A stretch of DNA of 64,000 bases from Oasisia sp. SBJ-2009 (GCA_964017155.1 OZ024854.1:47020423-47084422), one strand, 5' to 3'. Positions 26,710 through 40,670 are shown, counted from the stretch's first letter. Notes: generated from the sequence alone by a model not told the origin. Numbers and translations are program-made.

Positions 26710-28790
26710 CACTGCTCAATACATCAATTGTAATTGGCGTCTGATGCATAATTAATCTTCCTGTGATTATGTCACTAATTGGTCGATTGAAAGCACAAGG
26801 CATGTTTCAAGTGACTAATTTTCCTGCCAAGTCTGTCGTCTTGGCTTTCGAACTGATTATAATGTTTCTGCACTGGAAATTAACTGCTTTATACCGGCTT
26901 CATTTTATGTAGCAGGCCCTACAATTCCAGTAGTGTATTTTAGGTCACTTTTTAACTGTTAAATTTGACAAGGGTCTATCTTCCGTTGTGGCAATTGGTT
27001 ACTGAAAATGTATTTGTCTGGCATGATGAGCATCACTTTTATCAAACGTAACATAATACTGAATATCATACTACACCAACGACAATATAAGCACTGGCAT
27101 TAACGGCCATTATTTTGTTCTAATTCCAAGTAACATTTCATGTGATAGTCAGTTCTATAACAGACAAATGACAAGCAATGACACTGATGTTCATTGTTCA
27201 CTGTTGTTACTAATCTGTATGCTTATAATATATATTTCAATTCAGTGGCAGTACATTCCTATCTCACCCTGTTCTCCTTGCAACGTCACGCAGCTGCACC
27301 AAACATAAAGTTTGATCACCGAGTCATTGTTACAGACTTCAGAGTGCTGCCTACAATGCATCCGAGTAAAAATGCAATGGTCATTTTTCAGTTGCTTAGT
27401 GCATAGCAAGGGGTCACTCCTGACTGACTGTACATGTCCATTAGGTGTGAGGATGCACTCAACATATTCAGAGAAATAAACAACTGGCGTAATGAGGTTT
27501 AATTTGCCACTCGATTTCACCAAGATAAGCACTGGACATGCGGTGGAGCACGCCCACACGCATGCATGACTACCCTCGGCCACTGAGACATATCATGGTG
27601 CTCATTTCCCAACCCAAACCGCCTGCTGCCTCGTTGAATTACCCTCAGCTGTATTGAAAACCGGACTTGGTTATGTGCAGTTACTGCGAGGCTTCAACTG
27701 CTGAACGAACTAATTGGCAATGGGACCACAACATTCTTCCAGCTGTTGTCATTTCCTTGTCTCATGAGGACTTTGTTGACCCTCTTTGCCAGAGCTAGTG
27801 CTCTCAAGATGGCAGTGGTTGGTCAACATGTCACATGTTGTCAAGGTCTAAGCTGCTTTGGTCAATGACAGGTTTCTAGGGCAACTTTTAAATTAAATTA
27901 ATTAGATAGATTAATTGTACAAGTTCTATGCAGGCGTGCTTTAAAAGATAAACAGACTCTGTCACACAGTTACAATAAATTACTTTAGGTGACAAGTAGT
28001 TGGCAGTTCATAAAACCACGGAAAGACACATTTTCTGATGACATGATTGTCACCTATCATACATCATAATTATACTCAACGCATACTGCCACATAGATGA
28101 GATGTTTGTTTGAAACAATGTTACATACTAAACAAATATTGCCCTCTACTCAGTGAGCTATCTACAGATCTATACAAATGGTACACAATTGATTTTGCAA
28201 AAACATTGCAATATTCTTTAGTAAAAAAAGCTTACTACTTGGTAAAGCCAACATAATAATATTATAGAGAAATAGCAGCTGAGATGAGTCGTCTAAACAT
28301 CAAGCAAGTATGACTGGTTATCTAAGTAGAGTCTGAGTCATCTATGAACCATGTGTGTACACAGGAGTGATATTTGACTGTGGCTTCCTGAGACCAGAGT
28401 CAGAGTAGACACTGCTGTGTAGGACACTTCACCTTCATACCAACAGACAACACTAGCTGAACCAAACAAACTAGCAATAACACAATTACACATGTCCTGT
28501 CACTGTAGATCAATCAACTACACATAATCATAGCTGGCTCATAATGCCCCTGTGGCAGATGACAGGTGCTGTAATGTGCAATGATATATCACACCCCTGA
28601 AGACAGGATAACACAGTAACATGCACCCTAATGAGCTGCTGATAACGACCAGAGATAATTAGAGCAACACACACGTGGGTGGTTTACATCGACTACAAGT
28701 GATGAGGAACAAATGACTGAGACTGCAACTAAGTGATGAGTGTGATGACTGGGCCACAGGCTGCCTGAGGCAAAGCTGTCTAAGTGGGTG
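26710..28790. other. Non-coding stretch, no gene supported
   Basis: A+T-rich with scattered short open frames lacking domains. AACATGTCACATGTT near 27829 is a small palindrome. Confidence 0.4.
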
Positions 28791-28829
28791 GCCTTGTCAC
28801 TTGTCATCAGAAACCACTTCAAGCTGTGT

Positions 28830-29350
28830 CATAGGACAGTGCTACAAACGTGTATGTGGTCATTGTTTGTTTGCCACTGTGTGTTGACCATCTTACTGTA
28901 CTGCCCACTTTGTATATTGGTCAGTGACTCTCACTGCCATGTAGTGGCCATTCTGTGTGTTGTCCATTTTGTGGATGGGTTACTCTGTGTATTGGTAATG
29001 TTGTGTATAGGTAAATTTATGTAAGTACTGATAATGTGTGTATAATACTGTGTATTGGTCACTTGTTTGGACACTCTGTGTATTGCTCAGTTTGTGTATT
29101 GGTCACTCTTGCATGTTGGACACTATGTGCTGGTCACTCTGTTGTAGAATGGTCAGTGCATTGGCCTGTTCGTGTATTCATTACTTCATAAGCTGGTCAC
29201 TTTTTGTGCTGCCCACTACTGGTATCACCCAGTCTTATTGAGGTAGTCACTTTGTGTATGATCACTGCTTCACTTCATGTATGATCACTTCATGTATAAG
29301 CCAGAGTATGTGAACACCCTGTATGCAGATCACTTTCATGTCACTCAGTG
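28830..29350. repeat. Degenerate GTGTATTGGTCACT minisatellite
   Basis: The strings TGTGTATTGGTCA, TGTGTATTGCTCA, GTGTTGGTCAC and similar recur at roughly 18-40 bp spacing over about 500 bp. Plus-strand open frames (28788-29241) rich in Cys/Leu/Ile are by-products. Confidence 0.75.
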
Positions 29351-29740
29351 CTGGTGACATGTGTAGCATAACTAACATTGCATACAACAAATGATACAAT
29401 CATTTCATATCAGTCACTACATGGCGGATCACTTCATGTGGGTGACCAGCAGTCACTGCCATGGGTTCCACCTGACAGCCCACATTATACAGCACACCAA
29501 GTCTGCTCAGTGATTTATTTACTGCAGTACCACATCCAACCCAGACTCAGCCACACGCAATCACCGACTCTTCATTCTGATACAATAACCAATGAGCACA
29601 TTGATCTTGCGATGAACTACAGCACCGCCAAAGGCTCTGGTCTTGGACACAATTTATGACAACAACATCTCCGTGTTCATCTCAGTTGTCTCGCTCGTCT
29701 TTCATCCACCAAATCCCGCCTTCACATGATACAATATGCA

Positions 29741-29835
29741 TGAGATTGTGGAGGTGGCCTAGTGGCTTCACCTTAGTGTCGACTACCTGTGCCGGGTGGT
29801 ATCCGGGCAGTGAGTGTGGGAACGGAGATCCATGA
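29741..29835 (+). repeat. Possible tRNA-derived SINE head
   Basis: GAGGTGGCCTAGTGGCTTCA resembles a pol III A box of the tRNA type, and GGTGGTATCCGGGC about 35 bp later is a degenerate B box. No flanking duplication was seen. Confidence 0.25.
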
Positions 29836-30172
29836 AGGTGGCGTGAACCATGTGTTTGTCTACCTCACCTGAGATCACGACCACGGGCCACAGCAATCAC
29901 CTGACCACAGTTGACTCACATTTACATAACACGTCCTTGCAGATGTCACCATGGAAATGTCACGCGTGTGACTTGGCAACCTGCAGCAGAGCTACTGTTA
30001 ACCCAAGGTTGTCACCTCGGCTCCAGAGCAGCTATGATAGGGTTAACCTGCTCCATGTGTGTTGGTATTGTTTTTCAACCTTTTTATCTGCAAATCTGAT
30101 TTTATTGTCCAGTTTCACACTCAGTGACCATTGCTGCATTGTCTACCTCTAAAAGTGTATAACAGCATTGGG

Positions 30173-30255
30173 TAGGCACTAGGCACTAGGCACTAGGCAC
30201 TAGGCACTAGGCACTAGGCACTAGGCACTAGGCACTAGGCACTAGGCACTAGGCA
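30173..30255. repeat. (GCACTAG)n, about 12 copies
   Basis: A perfect 7-bp tandem array with almost no variation, abutting the left end of the dispersed repeat at 30256. Confidence 0.95.
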
Positions 30256-30546
30256 CATAGCTTTATGCAAACACCCGTCCGTCCATCATTTGGATGGGTA
30301 AAACCCATTGTGAACAGGTAGAAATATGGGTGGACGGGTACAAAATTAAGGAGCACAAAAGGTCCTCTAAAACCATAGATATTGCCAGTTATGCCTTAAA
30401 AGTGAGTGTAGACGGTATTATGTGTTTGTAGTCCATTTCAGTTAATAAAACACATTTAAAGTTTGTAAATTGGCTTAACAATTAACATCCATGTGTCCGC
30501 CAAAATATATGTGACTGGCAAACATTTGCTCCAACATAAAGCCCTG
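30256..30546 (+). repeat. Dispersed repeat, copy A
   Basis: About 290 bp that reappears inverted at 58286-58573 in a METAP2 intron. Shared landmarks are CATAGCTTT at the left end, TTTGGA(T/C)GGGTAAAACC, GGGT(G/A)GACGGGTA, TAGTCCATTTCA near the middle, TTTAAAGTTTGTAAA, and GACTGGCAAA near the right end. There is no open frame, so it is probably a non-autonomous element or a 3' fragment of one. Confidence 0.85.
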
Positions 30547-31136
30547 TAGAGTAGGCGTGTCTATTATATTAAGAATGGAGACTATCATCTGAATGCAGCA
30601 TTACCATTTTACTAATATTTTACACAACCACTGCACCACCTACGGTGCTCAGACAGTGTACAGGACAACTGCCTCTAAATAAAAAGTATGATCCATCTTT
30701 GCAATGTTACAGTTTTGAAATTTAGTGAAATTTTAGATACGATTTACACTGCCCTTGGCCTTAGTACTGCAGTGAAAGCTTTAGTATATAAACAAAGTTA
30801 TTGAGTGCACGCATTACCAGCAAGTGCCATTAAGGCTATCCAAACAATCCATCTACACACAACTATTTACAGTATTTATCAACTTGACAATACGATCTGA
30901 TGCTATTAATCGTGGACTTTGTGAACCGTTTAACGAAAGATTTACATTTTTGATGGTGAGAAATGGACTGTTGCCTCACTTGCCTGGCAACTGTCAGTAA
31001 GAACTGGAGTAGGACACTCGTGTTGTGTCATCACTCTTCTTTTTTGTCTTCTTCACTGTCCTGCTTTGTTCAATGACAACAGTTGTGATTCAGTCCTGCA
31101 CAAAGGGTGGTTTTTACTGCTTCAGGCAACTACACA

Positions 31137-31613
31137 ATGTCCACGATTGATGAAGAGCTGGATACAACTGCCTTTTGTATCCAGGACGAGGGGCTACATT
31201 TCTTGTTCAAGGCCAAGGTGCTTTTTAAATGTTTGTGAATTGGCTAGCATCATTTGCTAAATGGTTTGGCTCTAAATTCTCAGACCAGTCTTAAGAAAAT
31301 GCAGTACCCTTATTACTTTAGGATGAAGTTACAATTCACCACGAGAACAGGTGTCAATGGGAATCTGTGGAACTACCTGCTTGCTGGTATAAATTGAGTA
31401 TCATCACCTATGAGGTATCAAATCAAACAAATTGCTGTCTCAAATTGTTGTCAAGATGGGCTAGGTATTATTTATTTATATTCTGTGGCAACCTTGGGAT
31501 CTTTTCCTCTCAATTTTTCCTGTTGTTACTACAAACTATATGTAATTATACTAATTTCTTGTTTCTCATTCGGCCACAGGATAAAGCTGCAATATGCCCC
31601 ACAAATCAACTGA
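31137..31613 (+). CDS. Candidate three-exon small gene, unknown function
   Basis: A strong acceptor (TTTTTACTGCTTCAG, exon start 31126) precedes ATG at 31137. The frame MSTIDEELDTTAFCIQDEGL continues to AAG at 31217 before GTGCTT, a poor donor. A second segment, 31322-31386, after TTACTTTAG and before GTATAA, continues the frame with DEVTIHHENRCQWESVELPA. A third acceptor (TTCGGCCACAG, exon start 31580) continues to TGA at 31611-31613. The model gives about 59 residues, acidic at the N-terminus, with no family I know. If the middle exon is skipped, the last exon reads DKAAICPTNQLTAEL in phase 0, so isoforms or a wrong model are possible. An AATAAA lies near 32043. Confidence 0.28.
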
Positions 31614-31639
31614 CTGCTGAATTATAATAATCTGCATAA

Positions 31640-34600
31640 AATCCACAATATGCCACAGAGTACATTACCTGGTATAAAAAAAAATTACATTAACTTTGCT
31701 CAAATTTTCATTTGGCAACCTTTAAATATTAATACTTCATCTACAGCCACACATGCAGCATATCCAGCCATAAGTATGGTGGTGAAACTGAGACATCATT
31801 TCACTGTCACTTGTGTAAACTTGCTGTTTATCATTAACATAATATTATTTATACTATGGACATGAATCAAAGAGATATCTAACACCTTAATAATAACGTA
31901 GGTATGCCTGGTATGAACTGCTGAACAGTTTGTAAATGTCTCATGAGATGGTGTTTGAAAGTGGAAACACAACAGGTAAAGGCCGATCATAAAAATACCT
32001 TGTGTAGCTCAAATTTGTATATAAAATTGGTTTTATTAAATGCAATAAAATATTCACTTCCAAGTGAACAAACACTGCCCGGGTTTAATACTTCCTTGAC
32101 CAGTTACTTCTGATGAAACAGAGCTGACCTCAAGATACACAATACTGTGGATGTCACATACTAAAAAACAGAAAACTACTTGGATGTCTGACAGAAGGTT
32201 TCACAATTTACTGCATTTGGGTGTTAAAAACTGTCCACGAGCACATGATAAGTACACCACTGTTTCCTTGTAATGCTGATAAGATCAGGTGAAAACAATG
32301 TATCCTGTGTCAACAAACCCAGAAGCCCAGTTCCTGTCTGGTGTCATGATGATAGTGATAAATCTAGTCTCGAGTCCAGTGAACAATGGAAAAAAAACAA
32401 GTAATGTATACAGTGTGCTGGGAAATGAAATCTGCAAATCAGCAATCACACAGCTGCTGTGCCAAGTTAACATCCTTTCTAAGTCCATCGTAGCTCAAAT
32501 GACTCGGTGCATAAATCCAGATTAGTCTGTACAGACGGGATTCAACTATCTCTTTGGATCTGAATGCATCAGAGGACGCAATGCCACTGCCTTGTAATTT
32601 AAAGTAAAAGGTCTACACTTGAGTCAGTTTTCTTTCTCATGTCTCATTTCAGATCCATTTCATGCCAATTTAATCTGCCTAGTATCCACTACTACATGCT
32701 CAGCTTTTTATTTTGTTCTGGTGAGCTCATCTACCAAGTTATTAAGTGTTTTCCATCATTCAAAATTTCGCCACCAACGGTATTCCATAAAGTTTTGCTA
32801 CAGGCCTAGATTTTGATGGTGGTGTTGTGGCCATTTGCAGTATTTCAATGAAAAGTTGGCTGTGTCTCATAGTGGTGTCCCCACAAGTAAATGTGAATAT
32901 ATATTTTGAGATGGTAGCCATTCAGCAGCTTGCACTTCTAATTACATTCACAATTTATTCTGCTCAGAAGACAATCGCATCCATCCATATTGTAACCATA
33001 CAGTACAAGCTCTGACGTCACCACGTGTCATTTCTGAGGCTAGCGTCAGTGTCACTGGTCTGTGGTTGACTCACATGACATGGTTACTAGATCTAATGAG
33101 CTGCCAGGCATGTCACTCAAGTTGTCAACCTCCGGTTACCAGATGATCAGACTACAAGTCCCACATCCTGTCTGGCAGAAACAGAGAAAAAACACATCAT
33201 CCCTGGCCACCGCTGCCCGTAAACGCAATATTACATTCCCAATTTTGTTCCATTAAATGTGGACAGCAGTATGACACAGAGGTGTTGAACTTAGCACTTG
33301 TAAGTGCAACTGAGAGTTCCCTGACTGGTGGAGTCACCAGCTGATGTATACAGACCGCTACAAACTGTGTAGTAGTTTGTACATATGGTGACTTTGTACT
33401 GGTGACTTTATGACAAAGTGGTTAAATCTTTGTGGTTTACGAAAGATTTGCAAGCGTATACATCTGACGGTTATTAATATATCACCAACCTGTCTAATCT
33501 GGCCACCTGTTTATGAGGCATTCTAAGAGGGGGTCTACTTCCGATTAACTATCAACATTAAATAACACTGAAGTGTTGTCATCACTCATGTCATCTCTTT
33601 ACAAAGACCATACAAGTATGACATCTGATACTGGCACAATATTTGTGTGGCTATTCAGCCATCGCCATAGTAAAGTTTACATCTGTCAACTGGATCCTTG
33701 CTAATGGTGATCCAAATAACCCTGGCTGAAACGAGAAACCCATGAAATACGACAACAGAACCACGACAACAGATAATCACAGGCCACAGATTTATGAAAT
33801 CAAGTCAGAGGAACAGGTTTTCCTGTCCAGACCCAGATAAGCAATCGCATCTGTAAACCCAGAAAGCACCCAGATACGACTGCCCTCACCCCGCCCACAT
33901 AACCTATTATCTCGTCAACGCTCCAATTTGTGGCCCCAGTAGGGAAGCTAATTCCTCCCAGCGCTGCCCTCCCTCCATCTATCCAACTCTCAGGCCAGCT
34001 GGTCTCTGGAGAAAGTGCAGACCCAGAAATCTCCCAAATCTGCCTTTCGCCACTAGGGACGTGTATAAAGTCAATAATCTATGTTGATTTAAATCCAGCT
34101 GGGTCCAGCTTGGCACAACGGCTGTAACTCACTTGTGAATCCATCTGACACTCAAACTGTACCTGTACATGAGCATAATTACAGATGCAGCACAGCTCAC
34201 ACTGTAGCTGGTTGTTAATCCCAGACACTGTCCCATCATGACCCTGGATACAATGGAGATCTTTCATCCAGACTCAGTGACTCAAACACCCACCAACGCT
34301 GTCTACAATCTTGTCAACAAACCACCGTTCTTAAACGCAGATAAACATCAGGTATTTGAAAGTAAGTGAAATCTGAGAGAAGACAAATTGGCACCAGTGC
34401 GAATATGGGTGTGCTCACTTTGTGCTAGTGCCAAGGGTGGTGCAACTGGTAACACAATGCGCCTATTTAGTCTGCTCATTGTGTCGGGGAGTTAGCAAGT
34501 GCAGGGTTCACAACAAACGCTGACCAGTGAAAGGAGATGAACTATGCAGACCATGACCACTTCCCTGTAGCACTCACTCATTCCAGTGGTCAGGCTGAGT

Positions 34601-35290
34601 GGCAGAGGACAATGACTCAACACTCAGACAACTGCTCACTGTTCTGTTAGTGGCAACAACTGGCCTGTGGCAATTAGCCAGACCAGTCCCTTTCAAATGT
34701 CAGTGTGGACAGTACTGGTAATTCACTGTTGACTTGTCAGTTGTACTTCAATCAGTGCAGTACTTGGACTGTCAGCGGCAGTGGAAGTAGACTGGTCACT
34801 GCATTGTGTATGGTGAATATCAGAATGCATTTTATCAAACATAACATCATACATAATGGTACAAAAAAATACATTGATCACATTAACAGGAGTATGCACA
34901 ACGGAAGGAAGACTGAAGACATGAAAACATAATATTTTCAAATGTCACAAGTGGTTGAATAAAACAGTTTTAATGAAGAAAAAGTTAATGAATTAATAAT
35001 TATTGGTTTGATAGTAAATATGAGATTTTGATAACTGCAACAACTGAAAATATTGTATTCGCCAACTTCACATGTAATAAAAATACCATATGGTAATAAA
35101 ATATATATTTATTAATTACATGGATAACATTTCTTAGACATTGTGTTCTTTGCCAAAAAACTCAGTACTATAAAAAATTTACTGCACTAGTGATGGAATA
35201 TGCACACACACAATGTGCAGTGTATTACCAAATTACGTTTTGCTTTTAATCTCACGATCGCAAATCTAACCATTGCAAATAACATCTTGA
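31640..35290. other. Non-coding stretch, no gene supported
   Basis: No domain-bearing frame was found on either strand. Around 34430-34510 there is a faint A-box-like / GGGTTCA B-box-like arrangement that may be another SINE relic. Confidence 0.4.
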
Positions 35291-35331
35291 TTGATTTGAT
35301 TCATATATATAATATACACTGCTGTGCCCAG

Positions 35332-35511
35332 TCATGACCCAACAGGCCAGGCCCTCCCTCCATGTCTACAGCAGACACAGACAGGCCTGTTGTACCAAGG
35401 CAGACAAATTGCTGTAAGCACCACAAGTGCAACAATGGAACCCAGTACGGATCCAGCCACAGTGCCCTGGGCTTGTGTCTGTCTGTCTCCACATGTGACA
35501 ATGTGGTAGTG
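35332..35511 (-). CDS. Possible terminal exon of a single-pass membrane protein
   Basis: On the minus strand a possible acceptor (TTCACCACTGCCAG) starts a 60-codon frame at 35511 ending TGA at 35332-35334. Residues 16-37 read GTVAGSVLGSIVALVVLTAI then CL, a convincing glycine-zipper-like transmembrane helix, followed by WYNRPVCVCCRH, a juxtamembrane Cys cluster. This layout resembles small Cys-rich single-pass proteins (shisa/CYYR1 type), but no signature proves it. An ATG exon ending DPQ before GTGAATCT (35752 down to 35717) lies upstream on the same strand. Two other frames are also open here, which lowers confidence. Confidence 0.27.
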   Translation of the reverse strand, partial: HYHIVTCGDRQTQAQGTVAGSVLGSIVALVVLTAICLPWYNRPVCVCCRHGGRAWPVGS

Positions 35512-35759
35512 CTGGCAGTGGTGAACTTATCAATACGCACAGCATGTGTGTGGCTAGATTTACCTGCGGGCACAGGTAGTATAAAGTAGGAGCAGCAGCT
35601 GCCGTGTGCCTACAGACTACGGAGTGGGTGTAAAACAGGACTCGGTCAGTCGATAGAACACACAGGCCAACAGAATCACAAGGGATACGTGACGGCGTAA
35701 GCGGGTTGAGATTCACCTGAGGATCTCGTGGATTATCCAGTGATGGCTGCATGGATTAT

Positions 35760-38700
35760 CCTGTGATAGGTGTGTGAATACCACACAGAACAGGCAGCTG
35801 CGGGAATACACAGTCGGAATACACGGGATCAAGATTTCAACCAAGAATAGAATATCTGCTATGTTATACGTAGGCTGTGAATGTGGAAATGTCTGAGCAG
35901 TTTGAGGCTTTGTTTACAACTTTACACACAATGAGAAACATTTTAACCTTCATCTGGTATCTGATGGTCAACTAACAGCAAATGTGAATTGTTGGACTTT
36001 GACTTAGAAAAAGGTACTTAATTCTTCTTGTGCTATGCTAAAGTCAGCTAAACATGGACAAATAATCAAGTGATTACAAAATATTTTAATATATATTAAT
36101 CTATGGGTAATTCAACCGAGAAATCCAGAGTCCTCAATTTTGGCAACACATGGAATGGATTGAATAATTTTTTTATCAATTCAACATTACTCAGAATTGC
36201 AGTTGTCTACAGTGTAACACGATTGGCAAGTAATGTGTCGTCAAGAGCAAGACAGGACCCTAGGAGCACTAACATCTAGCATTAGGGAGACATGACGCCT
36301 GTAACTCCATTACCAAGGAGATGACATCTTTACCCTGTCTCCAAGACTTCTGACTGTCTTGTCTAGTCTTCACAATTGACTTTCACTTGAAGTGGTCTGT
36401 AGTTTACTCTGTACTCTCAATCACATCAGACACAGAGAAAGTCAACCACTTGAGACTGAGTCCACTTTAGACCAAGGAAAACTGGACAGATGCAACTGTG
36501 TCAGTGACTTAGTGTCTTGGATTCTTGGTGATTTTTTATTGAACACTGATGGATCCTGAATAGTTTTATTACATATTATAGGCATATATGAAGATTCTTA
36601 ATCATGATTTACTTTAGACCAGCAGTCCTGGACAACATCAATTTCTACTAAATAAGATGCCATTGATAATTATAAATAAAGTACAAAAAGGATTATTAGA
36701 TTTTACCATCTCTAAATATCTCAAGACAGTCATAGACTCACTGCATGAAACCAAACTTCCACCGAGATAACTATCAAGAGAACCATGGCCAACTAAAATA
36801 CTTTCTATCACGGTACATAATGTCATTGTGCATGATAAACACGACTGCTACAGGCAAACATTCTATCTTACAATGGCCAAGTGTTCAAAAACTGATAGCA
36901 ACATTAGATGAATGAATGTGAACAGAATTGCTTGCATTTGCCTTGGGGTCTAAAAATCAACAACCTGTCCAATCACTATAAATAGTATATATGGTATAGA
37001 AGAAAAATGCACAAACTAAACATAAGTCTATGCTTTTTAATGCTAACATTTTATCTTACAACTGTTTCATTCATATTTAACATTTTAAATTGCATAATTG
37101 ATAAATTCCAGCTTCAATAACAATGTTTTATGTATGTACAGTCAAATGTATAATCAAGAACACTGATTGATTAAATCAAACTTTGCCTGTGAACAGAAAT
37201 GACTGAGTTTTTTACTTTTTTCTCACAGCCACACTCACCACAGTTATACCAGTAATCACTATACTTAGTCTGCTATGCTAATTGCGTTCAGTCACCGAGA
37301 CCCATTTGTGTGAAAGAGACCAGAACCACCACCAGAACAGCCCACATTCCTACAGCTGGCCTGCTCAACTATTTACCAACACTTGGACAGGTGTGAAAAT
37401 TCAATACTGCAAAACATATCAACAAATCACTGTACAGACTACTGTCAAATGGCAAGCAGGTATGTAACACCAATGCAAATGTCAATGATCTGATCTTGTA
37501 CCTGCGCCATAACTCGCCAATATAGCAGACCACAGATCTACTCAGCTACTAAAACAGGCCATGTCAACATATTATGCTAACTGAACCTTGTTCTAAATGC
37601 AATTTTTTTTATTGCAATGTTTTATGTATTACAATCAAATTCTGCATTACAGGTGCAATTTAATATCAGTAACACAAAAAACAATTGAGTATTATTGTAT
37701 ACTGTTTCAGTCTCATCAAATTAGACGTGGGCGTACACAAGGTAAGAAACTCATGTTTTCTAGCTGATGGCAAATTACATTATCCCGACATCATTCAAAC
37801 CCTTTCAAGGTGAGCTCTGTTATGGTGCAGTTGTCAAAAATGTCAGATCACCATAAGCCAGGCAAAACAAACACATAAGATGTAGCAAAACAACACAGGA
37901 CAAAACCAACACCACTGATGATGGCAGAAGATGTATCTATGCAACCGATACACCATTCCTCACTTCTTCTAAGTGCTCTGTCCATGGCAGGTGTTAGTAA
38001 TCATAAACAGCATCATCGTTTGTTTATAATCTGCAGGCATTGCAGCAGTTCTGTTTTGCTACTTTTGTACTTCCACACAACGATGACACAGTCAAACTAT
38101 TATATCAATGTTCTGGCATCCTCTGGATTCTTTTCCTTCAATCATTCCTGATGTTACCATGTATGTCTTTTTGATTTTGATTTGGCTGTTGTAATGATGC
38201 CAATGGTACTCCCAACTTACTATGACAATATCCAATTATAAGGGAGAATGATAATTTGCCTACGAATCTTTTCCTACGAATGTCATGTAGGATCTGAAAT
38301 GCACATATCTGCCCTATCCAATATAGTGCGATTGAGTGACAGGCATGAACATTTGACATTTACCACAGAATGCTAGAGTGACTGAAGCCATGGGGAGACA
38401 AGCCAAGATAAAAATGACTAATTAACAATAAAACCAATACTGAACCAGGTGATACCCAATGTTAAAAGGAAGGTCAGCGTGCAATTGTGGTGCATATTTT
38501 ATGCCAACAAGCCAGTTGTGGTTGGAAAACATGTATTTTAATTGAGCAAATATACATTTTAGAGAACAAAAACTGCTGAAACAACTGAATATGTTTAATG
38601 CCAACTGTTAATTAAACAAGACTTACCATTGATCAGTCACCACAATGTTTTAGATGATTACTTTACATATTATGTGTGTTTAATACTATTATTATAATAA

Positions 38701-39815
38701 TGTTAATCCATGCTGCAAGTATGCATATATTATGGACAAAGATACAGCCAACATTATTCACCTATTGTCCCATTGTGTGTTGAGAAACTATTCCAATCTA
38801 TCAATATTTCTTCAGTTGTTTCCAGGAAAACATCTGTATTACTGTCATATTCCTGGCAATGTTCCACACATAACAATGTACATAGCATTACAGAAAGACA
38901 ACAGTTGAAGGCTGCCACTTTGTAATGCAATCACATGATGACACAGTCAGTGTCACATGATTTACACTATCACATGACTTGCAACTGAATAAGAAACCAA
39001 TACAGCTGTACTAAGTCGTGGAATGGACACCAAAATTATCCTTCAAGTTCATACAAAAAGAATAAAATGCAAGATATGCAATCACAAGAATAACTACAAA
39101 GTATTAAGTACCCAATGTCCTGAAAGCGCATGTCACCTATGTACAGTGTTATCATATCTTATCCTAATGAAGCCAATAATGTCCCCTAGCTCAGATGACA
39201 GCTTGACAAAATCTGCCAAAATGTCATTGATCACATCACCAACGCATGCAATTATTTCGTTATTTTTACACATCATGCAAATTTAATTAAATCTGTCATC
39301 GTTAATCAGCGGCATTGTATATGCCTATTAGACTAATACGCTGGGAATGTTCATTTTTATGATGCTCTGCAAAGCGATGTTTCTAAAAGATGTTCTATTA
39401 TAAACTTGAGACAACTATATTGTTGATACTTCAGTCAAGATAAAGACAGTCAAGTGGTCATCCTACTGAAGCACTCGCATAAAGTGTGTTGTTGCGTAGG
39501 AATGCCACTAGGCGGTAGGGTGACAGCTGCGGGTAAACAGTAAAAACTATTCCACCACATTCCAAGGTTTCAGGCGTTCACTTTAACAGAACTAGCCACA
39601 CAAAAAATTACGCATCTACTTCTGTCTATAGACGCAATCACACCAGTGAGTCCGGATGCAGGCGTTAATCACCCCCTGGGGGGGCCATACCTTTTACATA
39701 TTCTACAGGGTGAACACAAAAAAAACTACCCCCTGGTAGCTTCATTTGCATGCAGTTAACTCGGTCCTATGGTAATGCACAAATTTACAATTTTTGTTTA
39801 TAAATCCATCCAAAG
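35760..39815. other. Non-coding stretch, no gene supported
   Basis: Mostly A+T-rich. A minus-strand frame at 38138-38359 ends at a strong GTAAGT motif (about 38218), but it has no recognisable domain or acceptor. Confidence 0.4.
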
Positions 39816-39820
39816 CCTTC

Positions 39821-39837
39821 ATATATATATATATATA

Positions 39838-39901
<64 letters not shown>

Positions 39902-39902
39902 T
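39821..39902. repeat. (TA)n microsatellite
   Basis: About 80 bp of TA repeat with one TCTA interruption. Ile/Tyr open frames on both strands are artefacts. Confidence 0.95.
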
Positions 39903-40630
39903 GGGAGTATATATTATTAAAATAAGGTATATTACCATATTTATTACACATTTTCATGCAGCATCATATTGTGATACATTATTGTACGGATTAAAAAAAC
40001 ATGACAAAAGAAATTCTTTAACAGTACATAAGGTATAATCCCCCACAGATAGCAAGTGAACAGGAATGAGAGCGAGGAAGTCTTTAACTCCATCACCCAA
40101 CAGATAGTCCAACTTTTTAATCCAAATAGATGTTACCATGTCTGGTGCCCAATCTCCACAAACTATTAAATATATTAGCTGACAAGGTTTTTGAAGTTCT
40201 GAGCAATAACAAGTTCTTGACAAATCCTAAATCAAGCGAAAGTCACTTGAATCTAGACTCAGTTTGGTCTGATCCATGCAGGCTGAACTTCAACATTTTG
40301 AAAAGGTCTGGTCTGATTGCATCTGTACTGATTCAACAGAGATGGGATGAGGAGCCCGTCACATCATTGGACAATCAGTTTTCCTCGGCTACTAGTGACT
40401 AGACGTGTAAAAAGCGTACTACTTACAATGTTATCAAATCACTGAAAAATACTTTAGAATCGGTGCCAGGCTTTAACCTAGTTTACCAATGCGACTCATC
40501 ACTAAGCAAATAAGGGTGCCTTGTTATGAAGCTACGGACATGGTTTCGTGAAGTCTCGAGATAAAAGATGACATTCCGCTTCTCAGGCATAAATACATTC
40601 CAACCTGGATCTAGAGTAAAATAATTGCTG

Positions 40631-40670
40631 AATAAAAAGGGAAGTACTTATGCTTACTTCCCTTTTTATT
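40631..40670. repeat. Perfect 16-bp inverted repeat, 8-base loop
   Basis: AATAAAAAGGGAAGTA (40631-40646) and its exact reverse complement TACTTCCCTTTTTATT (40655-40670). No flanking gene explains it. Confidence 0.85.

Noticed and set aside
38138..38359. Minus-strand exon-like frame ending at GTAAGT
   Set aside because: No acceptor, no domain and an odd composition; a strong donor motif alone is not enough.
39742..40038. Ile/Tyr-rich frames on both strands
   Set aside because: Created by the TA microsatellite.
39954..40402. Open frames on both strands with a faint LINE endonuclease look (VCGDW)
   Set aside because: Only one short motif fits and the catalytic residues that should follow are absent.
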